Positions 1 to 6,358 of a stretch of 9,812 nucleotides of DNA are shown piece after piece (the first letter of the stretch is position 1; each line of letters starts with the position of its first letter). The stretch spans positions 1 through 9,812 of the forward strand of contig JAPUHZ010000181.1 of NCBI GenBank assembly GCA_027297485.1. Direction: 5' to 3'. Below the pieces are notes generated by a model. That model had not been told where the DNA came from. It worked only from the letters and a program-made list of their open reading frames with translations, and ran no database searches. Source of the stretch: Deltaproteobacteria bacterium. Its GTDB lineage: Bacteria > Desulfobacterota_B > Binatia > UBA9968. Position numbers and translations under genes: made by a program.

Positions 1-927
1 GGCTTAGAGCTGTTTCAGTTACGGGATCACCTGCCGTTGGCCAAAGAGGTGCTGCAGGAGGTAGCAGCGGTACCGCATGAGAATGGAGTGCTTAAGCGTC
101 TGAGCCGGCGGCGGCGCCGGTTGGTCAACGAGCGGGTACGTGTGCTCAATAACCTCCAAGTCGATCTGCAAGCAGTCTGTCCTGGGCTGTTGGAGATAAC
201 CAACGATGCCGCAAACCAGTGGTTCCTACGTTTGTTGGTCAGTGTGCATACGCTGCCTCAGCTGGCTCGGCTCAGACGCAGCAGTGTACTGAAGATCCCT
301 GCGGTGGGGGTGAAGTACGCCGGTGTGATCCGGGACTGGCAGAAGCGTGCGGATTTTAGTGCCGAGGTTGAGTGGGTGGGCGAGATGATCCAGGAGGATG
401 CACACCGGGTGCTTGAACTGGAAGAGAAGATCAAAACCTTGGAGGCTAAGATCAAGGAAGTAGCTAAGGGGTCAAAGATAGCCAAGGTGTTATTATCTAT
501 TCCCGGATTTGGGTCCGTTTGTGCTTCAGAACTGGCAGGAGAGATCGGCACGGTGGAACGCTTCGGTAAGGAAGGGAGTCTGGCACTTTACCTGGGTATG
601 GCCACTTTGGACAACAGCTCTGGCAAACACCAAGGGTCCAAGCGCCCCAGGCAGGTTAACACGCGTGCTAAAGCGGCAATGATGACGGCACTGGATCGGC
701 ATCGAAAGTATGTCCCTGAGTCGCAGCGGTATTACGAAAAGAAACGAGCCGAGGGCAAAAGGCACAATCAAGCGATCCGGGCTCTAGGTCGACATCTCAG
801 TCGGATCATCTACAAGATGCTCAAAGAGGAACGAGAGTATCAACTTCGCTCTGCAAAGGGAGGTACCCAAGCCAAGGCCAGATCGAGATCGTTGCTTAAA
901 AGGCAAATACGGAGGCCGAAAATATAA
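1..927 (+). CDS. IS110-family transposase, 5'-truncated by window edge
   Basis: The reading frame is open from base 1 (Gly-Leu-Glu-Leu...), so the true start lies upstream; the TTG at 37 is not a convincing start. The visible 308 residues are the end of the RuvC-like DEDD domain (basic Arg-rich helix around residues 33-45), a charged coiled-coil linker (about 125-160), and the C-terminal Transposase_20 domain. That domain starts with the helix-hairpin-helix-like SIPGFGS (166-172) and continues with LALYLGMATLDNSSGK. The serine in the SSG motif (206-208) is where IS110 enzymes carry their second catalytic residue. Full-length relatives are about 330-420 aa, so roughly 50-100 residues are missing, including most of the DEDD catalytic acids. 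IS110 enzymes recombine a circular intermediate guided by a bridge RNA encoded in the element's non-coding end. Only 86 bp separate this stop from the next gene, so a long 3' non-coding end (IS1111 type) is unlikely and the RNA would be expected upstream, outside the window. The reading frame is intact to its stop. Confidence 0.93.
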   Translation, partial: GLELFQLRDHLPLAKEVLQEVAAVPHENGVLKRLSRRRRRLVNERVRVLNNLQVDLQAVCPGLLEITNDAANQWFLRLLVSVHTLPQLARLRRSSVLKIPAVGVKYAGVIRDWQKRADFSAEVEWVGEMIQEDAHRVLELEEKIKTLEAKIKEVAKGSKIAKVLLSIPGFGSVCASELAGEIGTVERFGKEGSLALYLGMATLDNSSGKHQGSKRPRQVNTRAKAAMMTALDRHRKYVPESQRYYEKKRAEGKRHNQAIRALGRHLSRIIYKMLKEEREYQLRSAKGGTQAKARSRSLLKRQIRRPKI

Positions 928-997
928 GCGAACAGCTAAGAACAAAACATTCGTCAGACAGAGCCCGTAAAGATTAGGTCATCTGCTTGAAATTTCC

Positions 998-1036
998 AGC
1001 GGGATGTTCAGGCCTATGGATTCTGGATTTCCCGCT
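998..1036. repeat. Short inverted repeat at the 3' end of the RAYT gene
   Basis: AGCGGGA at 998-1004 is the reverse complement of TCCCGCT at 1030-1036. The 25-nt loop contains the RAYT stop codon. Such a GC-rich hairpin could be a degenerate REP-type palindrome recognised by the transposase or a weak transcription end. The arms are only 7 bp and there is no T-run, so this may be chance. Confidence 0.25.
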
Positions 1037-1985
1037 CAATCTCCCCCACAATCTGACGCAGTCGCCGATTCTTACTTCCTGCCAGATCCCGAACCATGTT
1101 ACCTACCGTACTATAATGCAATCCCACCTTCCTCCCTATCTCCTTTAACGTCATCAAACTATATCGCCGCAAAAGATAACTCACCGCCTGTCTCGCTTCG
1201 GTGTAACCGTGTGATCGCTTACTGAGATCTCCCTTCGTGATCCTATAATGCCTGCACACCACTCCCAGTAACCACTCTGTCTCCAACCGCTTCCTAGACT
1301 CTCTGAGTCCACTAAGCTCCGTTAACTCCCCTCCCCGATCCCGTAAAAACCGCTCCTCGATCTCTTCCACAAAAACCTTCGGCCCTAATAGACTCTGACG
1401 GCTTACATCTTGCCAGGGCGTCCTTACCCCTCTCTGTATCCCCTCCCTGACAAACTCCCCGTAGACCCTCTGCGCTTTGCTTCGCCTTCTCCCAAAGGAC
1501 CCCAGAATCTCTTCGGTCACTAGCCATGACGGTGCCTTCTCCCTCCCTACATACGCCCTCAGACTGCTCCATCGATACCGTAACGGATCTTTAACCCCGC
1601 TTCTCACCCGCCAGGGATTGAGATGAATGTATCGGCTTAGTTCCACCAGGTAGGAGTCCTTATCGATCAGGATCGCCTTGTATCGGCCTTGAAAGAGGTG
1701 CCCGACTCGTCTGTGTCGACGGTTAAAATACTGGGTGTAGACCCCATTGAGATACCTGACCGCTCGACTCAGCCCTCCCTCAGGAGTCTCCACCAGCAGG
1801 TGATAGTGATTGTCCATAAAGACATAGGCGTGAAGCTGAAGGATAAACTGCTCCACGCTGGAGGATAGAAGCTCAAGGAATTTCCTACGGTCTAAGTCCC
1901 CTCGAAAGATTGCCTTTCGTTCATTTCCACGAGAGGTGACATGGTAGGTGGCTCCCGGATACTCGATCCGTAATGGTCGTGCCAT
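1014..1985 (-). CDS. REP-associated tyrosine transposase (RAYT, Y1/HUH family) with C-terminal DnaA-like HTH
   Basis: This 323-aa protein is a Y1_Tnp (PF01797-type) single-strand DNA transposase. It opens with the typical MARPLRIEYPGATYHVTSRG. The metal-binding HUH motif is His60-Tyr61-His62 (in DNHYHLL). The region GHLFQGRYKAILID (95-108) and SRYIHLNP (117-124) is characteristic of the RAYT branch. Tyr119, or less likely Tyr112, is the best candidate for the nucleophile. Residues about 263-310 form a second domain resembling the DnaA C-terminal helix-turn-helix (SLMTLKEIGRKVGLHYSTVG). This domain is common in longer RAYTs and probably directs binding to a target or REP hairpin. RAYTs are usually single-copy, domesticated genes associated with scattered REP palindromes rather than active insertion sequences. 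I see no flanking IS200-style ends. The start is ATG at 1985, which fits the conserved N-terminus although no good ribosome-binding site precedes it. The stop (TAG) is at 1014-1016. The gene faces the IS110 transposase tail-to-tail. Confidence 0.93.
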   Translation of the reverse strand: MARPLRIEYPGATYHVTSRGNERKAIFRGDLDRRKFLELLSSSVEQFILQLHAYVFMDNHYHLLVETPEGGLSRAVRYLNGVYTQYFNRRHRRVGHLFQGRYKAILIDKDSYLVELSRYIHLNPWRVRSGVKDPLRYRWSSLRAYVGREKAPSWLVTEEILGSFGRRRSKAQRVYGEFVREGIQRGVRTPWQDVSRQSLLGPKVFVEEIEERFLRDRGGELTELSGLRESRKRLETEWLLGVVCRHYRITKGDLSKRSHGYTEARQAVSYLLRRYSLMTLKEIGRKVGLHYSTVGNMVRDLAGSKNRRLRQIVGEIEREIQNP

Positions 1986-2019
1986 GAAGGATATTTATCA
2001 TAGAGAAAAACAAGAATCA

Positions 2020-2035
2020 ATAGACCTGACCCCAA
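2020..2035 (-). promoter_or_regulatory. GGGGTCAGGTCT-like motif upstream of RAYT
   Basis: Read on the minus strand, the region 35-50 bases ahead of the RAYT start contains GGGGTCAGGTCTATTG. The GGGGTCAGGTCT core is, from memory, a recurrent sequence beside RAYT genes in many proteobacterial genomes. It may be the recognition motif or part of the element end. Its role here is inferred from position and recall, not demonstrated. Confidence 0.35.
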
Positions 2036-2094
2036 ATAGCCTCCAAATAGCCTCTGGACAAAATAACTCATCTGGTTTAAATTCTGGTTTTAAT
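2032..2094. repeat. Two micro-tandem duplications (11 bp x2 and 12 bp x2)
   Basis: CCAAATAGCCT occurs twice head-to-tail at 2032-2042 and 2043-2053, perfectly. Eighteen bases further on, TCTGGTTTAAAT (2071-2082) is followed directly by TCTGGTTTTAAT (2083-2094), with one mismatch. Both lie in the non-coding spacer between the RAYT and bactofilin genes. They look like replication slippage or remnants of element-end processing. The AT-rich second pair could include part of the bactofilin promoter (TATTAT at 2094-2099 resembles a -10 box). Confidence 0.6.
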
Positions 2095-2183
2095 ATTATT
2101 GTCGCAACTAGAGTTGACTAAGAGTGTAGGCGGCGTTTGGGCAGGAGTGAGTTCATTGTGCCAGCACTGGAAAGGGGAAATTT

Positions 2184-2609
2184 ATGGCGGAGACAAGGAA
2201 ATTACCTGGGGGACAATTCTCTGAGATTGGTGCCTACCTCGGTCCCGGGACCAAGGCCAATGGCAAGTTGCTCTTCGAGGGAACCACTACGATAGAGGGG
2301 CAGATTGAGGGAGAGATCCTTGTCCACGGCAGCCTCACCATCGGTGAACAAGCAACTATCAGTGGAAAAATCGTTGCCACATCTGTCCTCATCCGGGGGA
2401 AGGTTACGGCTGAGATCCAAGCTGACAAAAAAATAGAGATCCAGCCGCCAGGGGTCGTTCTCGGCGACGTTACTACCCAGAGTTTGGTTATCGGGGACGG
2501 GGCAATCCTTGAAGGCCATTGCTCCATGAAAAGGGATAAAGAAGGGAAGATCCTTTCTCTGCTGCGCCAAGAAGCCACAGCCGGAACACCCGAACGGGGC
2601 TCATCCTGA
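2184..2609 (+). CDS. Bactofilin (polymer-forming cytoskeletal protein)
   Basis: This 141-aa protein fits the bactofilin family in size and pattern. A short disordered N-terminus (1-16) precedes a right-handed beta-helix core (about 17-116). The core is built of repeating short turns with glycines and alternating hydrophobics: GTKANGKLLFEG, IEGQIEGEILVHGSLTIGE, GKIVATSVLIRGKVTAEI and VVLGDVTTQSLVIGDGAILEG. A polar tail follows (117-141). Bactofilins polymerise without nucleotide at the inner face of the cytoplasmic membrane and scaffold cell-wall enzymes, stalks or polar complexes. The usual partner, an M23 peptidase gene, is not adjacent here. The ATG at 2184 is preceded by AAAGGGGA at a good ribosome-binding distance. 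The stop overlaps the 3' end of the convergent deaminase-like gene by 9 bp. No transmembrane segment is seen. The family assignment is firm; the specific role in the cell is unknown. Confidence 0.93.
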   Translation: MAETRKLPGGQFSEIGAYLGPGTKANGKLLFEGTTTIEGQIEGEILVHGSLTIGEQATISGKIVATSVLIRGKVTAEIQADKKIEIQPPGVVLGDVTTQSLVIGDGAILEGHCSMKRDKEGKILSLLRQEATAGTPERGSS

Positions 2610-4385
2610 TCCCTCCACAAACAGGGAAACCAACCGTCGCTCCTTCACCGCGACCAGACCACGAGCGGTAATCCTGAGCGAGGGAAGAGTCACAAAAGTA
2701 AGAAAGCAAAGCGCGTAAATGGGTTTGGAGAAGGGTGAGCCCCTTTCTCTAAGGCAACGGTGAATTCGGCTAAGCCCCTTTCCCATCTCCTGCCAAGACC
2801 CAAGTGAAAAGATGCCTCCCACCGGAAAGTCGATCTGTTCTATCACTTCTCCACGATCCACCACAGCCATCCCCCCTCCCGCCTCAATGAGGATATTGGC
2901 GCAAAGAGCCATGTCCTTGTCGCTGCTGCCAGTAACCATAAGGGTATTTTCGTCAAGGTTCGCTGTAGTTCCCACAGCTCCTACTCGTGCACCAAACCCT
3001 TTGAGAAAGCCTAGGGTTATTCTTCCTGTCTCCCCTTGACGATCAAAAACCGCAACCTTTAATAGGTCCTGTTTCAGATCCGCCCCCAGATATCCACCTT
3101 GCGGGTAAGCCGGCATAATCGTCTCGGTCGTTATGTTGAGATTGAGAAGCTCCATGACGCGGATCTTAGCCGGGGACGAGGAGCAGGGGATCCTGAAGGA
3201 ATCCGGAGAAACTCCCGGGCTCAGCCGAAGAGACTTGATCACATCGTCAGGCAAAGAGATGGGATGACCTTTTACCAGAGACTCCCCTTGTTCCGCTACC
3301 ACTTTACCTCCTATCAAGGTGGAATGGACTCGTACCTCTTTCAGATCTTCCAGTAAGGTAAGATCAGCGTGACGCCCAGGGGCGATCCCCCCGATCTCCT
3401 GCTCCAGACCCGAATAGGTAGCCGGGTTCAGTGTCACCGCCTGGATGGCTTGAACAGGAGACAACCCAAGACCAATAGCGCGCCGGAGGACAAAATCGAT
3501 GTGTCCATACTCCGCTGTATCGTCCGGAGCCATTCCATCAGTCACCAGAATGAGGCGTTGGGTGCTTAAACCACGGCCAACAAATGGCGGGAGAGTTGCC
3601 TCCAGATCGCGGCGGAAAGAGCCCTCACGCAGCATCAGCCAATAACCTAAACGAAGTCTGTCCAGGGCATCCTCCTCCCGAATCGGCTCATGACAGGAGG
3701 AGACTCCGGCCGCAGCAACGGCACAAAGTTTTTGGTCCTTGGCCCCTGCGGTGTGACCATGGATAATTTTTCCCTGCTTTCGGGCCATTTCAACCCGCTC
3801 CAAGATCTCCACGTCTCCCTGGATAAGCCGTAGCCAAGAGACGACCTCCCCCAACCCCAAGACGCGGGGGTCGGCCAGACCTTCAGCGACTTCAGATTGG
3901 GAAAGCGATCGGGTGCTGCATAAAAGCGGATCCTGAGGAGCAACCATCGAAATCATCGTAAAGACACGTAAGGGATGGGCTGCCACCTCATCGAGAAAAA
4001 GCTTGACACCTTTAAAACCGAAGACGCTCGCGAGTTCATCGCATGAGGCTACCAGTGACGTGGTCCCGTGAGGCAGGTAGGCCTGGAGATATTCATAGGG
4101 GCGACAAAAATGGCCTATGTGGGTGTGCGCGTCGATAAAGCCGGGGGCGATGGTAAGCCCTCGAGCATCGAGGTCCTGAGTCGACGGCCCTCGAGTATGG
4201 GCCGCGCTCGATCCGACATAACATATCCTTCCATCCAGAACGGCGATTTCCATCCCCAGCAGTATCTCTCCAGAATAGACATTGACGAGTTCTCCCCCCG
4301 TTACGATCAGATCTGCCTTGATCTCACCCATTGCCCCACGGATAAGTCTTTTAATCTGTGTCTTAGAGCGCATCTCGATCATCAT
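2601..4385 (-). CDS. Adenine deaminase-like amidohydrolase (divergent Ade family)
   Basis: The 594 aa match the adenine deaminase (EC 3.5.4.2) architecture and usual length of about 570-600 aa. An N-terminal beta-sandwich and start of the TIM barrel (IKADLIVTGGELVNVYSGE) is followed by the metal-binding PGFIDAHTH (His87, His89), the bridging-acid position GLGEVV (Glu180), IIHGHTAG (His209/His211), SCHE (His232) and TDGMAPDD (Asp283). Then come NPATYSGLE with GGIAPGRHADL and the C-terminal Ade domain (about 420-594), ending TFVTLPSLRITARGLVAV. The C-terminal domain and LREGS (252-256) are strong Ade markers. However, the active-site motifs differ from the canonical Ade forms as I remember them, so the substrate may be another purine or cyclic amidine. 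The ATG at 4385 is the first of several (4385, 4382, 4373). A possible -10 box lies only 6 bp upstream of 4385, so one of the later ATGs may be the true start. The gene is divergent from the next amidohydrolase. Confidence 0.85.
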   Translation of the reverse strand: MMIEMRSKTQIKRLIRGAMGEIKADLIVTGGELVNVYSGEILLGMEIAVLDGRICYVGSSAAHTRGPSTQDLDARGLTIAPGFIDAHTHIGHFCRPYEYLQAYLPHGTTSLVASCDELASVFGFKGVKLFLDEVAAHPLRVFTMISMVAPQDPLLCSTRSLSQSEVAEGLADPRVLGLGEVVSWLRLIQGDVEILERVEMARKQGKIIHGHTAGAKDQKLCAVAAAGVSSCHEPIREEDALDRLRLGYWLMLREGSFRRDLEATLPPFVGRGLSTQRLILVTDGMAPDDTAEYGHIDFVLRRAIGLGLSPVQAIQAVTLNPATYSGLEQEIGGIAPGRHADLTLLEDLKEVRVHSTLIGGKVVAEQGESLVKGHPISLPDDVIKSLRLSPGVSPDSFRIPCSSSPAKIRVMELLNLNITTETIMPAYPQGGYLGADLKQDLLKVAVFDRQGETGRITLGFLKGFGARVGAVGTTANLDENTLMVTGSSDKDMALCANILIEAGGGMAVVDRGEVIEQIDFPVGGIFSLGSWQEMGKGLSRIHRCLRERGSPFSKPIYALCFLTFVTLPSLRITARGLVAVKERRLVSLFVEGSG

Positions 4386-4391
4386 TCTCTC

Positions 4392-4420
4392 ACCATATCC
4401 TATCCTTAACTTGTTGCCAA
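4392..4420 (-). promoter_or_regulatory. Candidate promoter for the deaminase-like gene
   Basis: On the minus strand, TTGGCA (4420-4415) and TATGGT (4397-4392) are separated by 17 bp, a 5/6 and 4/6 match to sigma-70 boxes. Transcription would then begin at or just past the first ATG, implying a leaderless message or use of the ATG at 4373. This is a pattern match only. Confidence 0.3.
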
Positions 4421-4428
4421 AAAGAAGA

Positions 4429-4458
4429 TTGACAATCCTATTGCCGAGCGCATATGGT
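4429..4458 (+). promoter_or_regulatory. Candidate sigma-70 promoter for the amidohydro_2 gene
   Basis: A perfect TTGACA (4429-4434) is followed after 18 bp by TATGGT (4453-4458), placing the transcription start about 15 bases before the AAAGGA ribosome-binding site (around 4465-4470) and the ATG at 4480. The two divergent candidate promoters do not overlap but lie within 70 bp, so one bound regulator could control both. Confidence 0.4.
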
Positions 4459-4479
4459 GCTCAAAAAGGACAGGCAGTA

Positions 4480-5394
4480 ATGATTATTGATTGTCATGCC
4501 CATCTGGCGCCCAAGAGGTGGTTTCACCCGAAATCCCCGCAGACTATTTTTAACATCGAGAGACTCTTAGAGGAACAACAGCGGGCAGGAGTCGATCTTA
4601 CGGTCTTTGGCAACAACTGGATCCGCACACCCGCAGGGTTAGATCCCTTAGAGGTCGTAAGAGAATTTAACGAGTTTGCCGCTGAGGTAACGGCCAAACA
4701 TCCTGAGCATCTTCTCGGCCTCGCCTCATCGATCCCGTTCGGCGACGACCGGCATCTTAAGGAGACCCAGCGCGCGGTCCGCGACTACGGACTGAAGGGG
4801 ATCATGATCAACTCCAGCGTAAACGGAGAATATCTCGACTCAACTCGTGCGATACCTTTCTTTGAGTTGGTTACGGAGCTGGATGTGCCCCTCTTCATCC
4901 ACCCCCCCCGCGTCACCCTAGGGGCGGAAAAAATGGAAATCTTTCGCTTGCCTGAGATGATTGGGAGACCCTTTGATACCACCCTCTCGCTTAGTCGATT
5001 CATCTTGACGGGGGGGCTGGAGAGATTTCCCAAACTCAAAATGGTTTGCGCCCATCTGGGAGGCGCCCTGCCCATGCTTGCGGGTCGGCTCGACTCAGGC
5101 TACGAGCTAAGAGGTGACATGAGCTTTGGCCCTTGGGAACCGGATCTCCTAACCCGCCCTCCGAGCACCTACATTAAACAGCTCTATTTCGATACCGTCT
5201 GTTACCATCCTCCAGCGATTTTTTGCGCCGTGCAGACGGTCGGTGCAGAGCACGTTCTCTTTGGCAGTGATTCCCCGCCGGTGCCCATCCCACTTGAGAG
5301 AGCCATCGAAGCTGTTCGCGCCGTCTCTATCTCATCCGAGGAAAGAGAGAAGATCTTGGGAGGCAATGCAGCAAATTTATTGGGACTGACCTGA
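4480..5394 (+). CDS. Amidohydrolase 2 (ACMSD-like metal-dependent hydrolase/decarboxylase)
   Basis: This 304-aa TIM-barrel protein belongs to the PF04909 family, which includes 2-amino-3-carboxymuconate-6-semialdehyde decarboxylase, gamma-resorcylate decarboxylase and lactone hydrolases. The single-metal site is readable in order: IDCHAHL at the extreme N-terminus (His6, His8), PLFIHPP (His141), MVCAHLGG (His192, the usual catalytic base) and LFGSDSP (Asp264). A C-terminal GGNAANLLGL helix is typical. The start is ATG 4480, preceded by AAAGGA. An in-frame extension back to 4282 is open but runs antisense to the deaminase gene and adds no conserved sequence. The substrate cannot be named. Many members act on aromatic or dicarboxylic intermediates in catabolic clusters, often beside ABC uptake systems, which fits the livF relic immediately downstream. 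All expected metal ligands are present, so the enzyme should be active. Confidence 0.9.
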   Translation: MIIDCHAHLAPKRWFHPKSPQTIFNIERLLEEQQRAGVDLTVFGNNWIRTPAGLDPLEVVREFNEFAAEVTAKHPEHLLGLASSIPFGDDRHLKETQRAVRDYGLKGIMINSSVNGEYLDSTRAIPFFELVTELDVPLFIHPPRVTLGAEKMEIFRLPEMIGRPFDTTLSLSRFILTGGLERFPKLKMVCAHLGGALPMLAGRLDSGYELRGDMSFGPWEPDLLTRPPSTYIKQLYFDTVCYHPPAIFCAVQTVGAEHVLFGSDSPPVPIPLERAIEAVRAVSISSEEREKILGGNAANLLGLT

Positions 5395-5405
5395 TCCTTC
5401 GATAG

Positions 5406-5537
5406 GCAGCCGTGTGCAAGGGGCTGGAGTTCGCAGATATCGGCTACGTCTTGGTCTCGGGCGAGATTGCTATGGCCGGGAGTGGAGACGCGCTCCTCCA
5501 AGACCCGGAGGTGGGCCGCCTATTTCTCGGCGGGTGA
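5406..5537 (+). pseudogene. C-terminal relic of a LivF-type branched-chain amino acid ABC ATPase
   Basis: A frame running from just after an in-frame TAG (5403-5405) to TGA (5535-5537) encodes 43 residues that read as the conserved end of LivF. FADIGYVLVSGEIAMAGSGD and then LLQDPEVGRLFLGG correspond to the family pattern AD-GYVL--G-I---G---LL--P-V---YLG. The Walker A, signature and Walker B regions are absent, because upstream sequence is the intact amidohydrolase gene ending at 5394. The fragment is therefore a deletion or rearrangement remnant. A GTG at 5412 could in principle start a 41-aa peptide, but I see no ribosome-binding site and it would have no ATPase core. It lies 11 bp before the convergent methyltransferase stop. 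The frame is undamaged within the fragment, which suggests a fairly recent truncation. Confidence 0.8.
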
Positions 5538-5548
5538 ACGCTAAGGGT

Positions 5549-6358
5549 CTACTTTATGCGTGCCGGCTGCTCCAGTTCTTTAACGGCGAATACTCGAATT
5601 CTTCTATAGTCGGCAAACCAGGTCCCGTCACGGTATAAGTTTGGCCGAAGCTGATTCTCAACGCTTTGAATCACATCGGTCCGTTTGCCGACCGGGATCC
5701 CGATCAAGAAATCACCAGCAAACATGTCGATCCAATTGTGAATACCCCCGTCACCTCCCTCCAAAGGCGTGGGACGATCAAAAAAGGCGGCGTAGTTAAC
5801 ACCAAAACCCTGTCTTTCCAAAAGAGTCGCGTACTCGCCGACGCTCGGCAAATACCAGGGATTAAATTCTCGTTTCGAAGGATAGCCGAGGGCCTCGATT
5901 GCGTTGTAAATAGCGCCGACAATCGCTTTCACATTTCCTCTCCCGCCAAATTCTGCCACAAAACGACCGCCCGGTTTGAGGGCCCGCCAGATACAGGCTA
6001 CGACCCGCCCGGCCTCTTTTATCCAATGAAGGGATGCGTTCGAGAATACTGCATCGAAGGGTTCCGCAAAGTCGAAATGGACCCCGTCGGCCACCTCAAA
6101 TTGCAGATCCGGATAGTTTTCTCGCGCCTGGGCAATCATCGCAACGTCGCTGTCGATTCCAATAACTTCTGCCCCGGAGGCGGTGATCTGATAAGTAAGG
6201 TGTCCTGTCCCACACCCAAGATCAAGGATGCGCTCTCCTTTCTTGGGCGACAGAAGCTCAATTAAGTCGGCGCCATACTTCCAGACAAAAGAATGCCTAC
6301 GCTCATATAGCGTGACATCCCAGCGATGCTTTGACACTTTTTGTGGACTACCTGCCAC
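5549..6358 (-). CDS. Class I SAM-dependent methyltransferase (methyltransferase type 11 / Tam-like)
   Basis: This 269-aa Rossmann-fold methyltransferase has motif I DLGCGTGHL (46-54), the acidic adenosine-ribose residue in GIDSD (67-71), VADG (89-92), the FDAVFSNASLHW block (101-112) and LKPGGRF (127-133) followed by AEFGG. The SNASLHW plus GGRGN pattern and the N-terminal WD--LYERRHSFVW place it near trans-aconitate 2-methyltransferase-like proteins, a group that methylates small carboxylic acids and other metabolites. The substrate here is unknown. Translation probably starts at GTG 6358, which directly abuts the TAG of the upstream gene with no gap, so it should be co-transcribed and translationally coupled. 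GGAAGG lies about 15 bases upstream as a possible ribosome-binding site. A second GTG seven codons later is an alternative. It converges on the livF relic. Confidence 0.9.
   Translation of the reverse strand: MAGSPQKVSKHRWDVTLYERRHSFVWKYGADLIELLSPKKGERILDLGCGTGHLTYQITASGAEVIGIDSDVAMIAQARENYPDLQFEVADGVHFDFAEPFDAVFSNASLHWIKEAGRVVACIWRALKPGGRFVAEFGGRGNVKAIVGAIYNAIEALGYPSKREFNPWYLPSVGEYATLLERQGFGVNYAAFFDRPTPLEGGDGGIHNWIDMFAGDFLIGIPVGKRTDVIQSVENQLRPNLYRDGTWFADYRRIRVFAVKELEQPARIK

Noticed and set aside
1312..1572. Open - frame of 86 codons within the RAYT gene
   Set aside because: Same-strand frame-shifted shadow of the RAYT coding sequence, with no domain of its own.
4282..4479. N-terminal extension of the amidohydro_2 gene
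   Set aside because: Overlaps the deaminase-like gene antisense. The family begins at the IDCHAHL motif, and AAAGGA precedes the ATG at 4480.
5414..5638. Open + frame of 74 codons downstream of the amidohydrolase
   Set aside because: Low-complexity Arg/Gly/Pro-rich translation. Another frame in the same bases reads as the LivF C-terminus, and the 3' half is antisense to the methyltransferase.
5666..6265. Open + frame of 199 codons
   Set aside because: Antisense shadow of the methyltransferase, whose motifs are clear. Its translation shows no family pattern.
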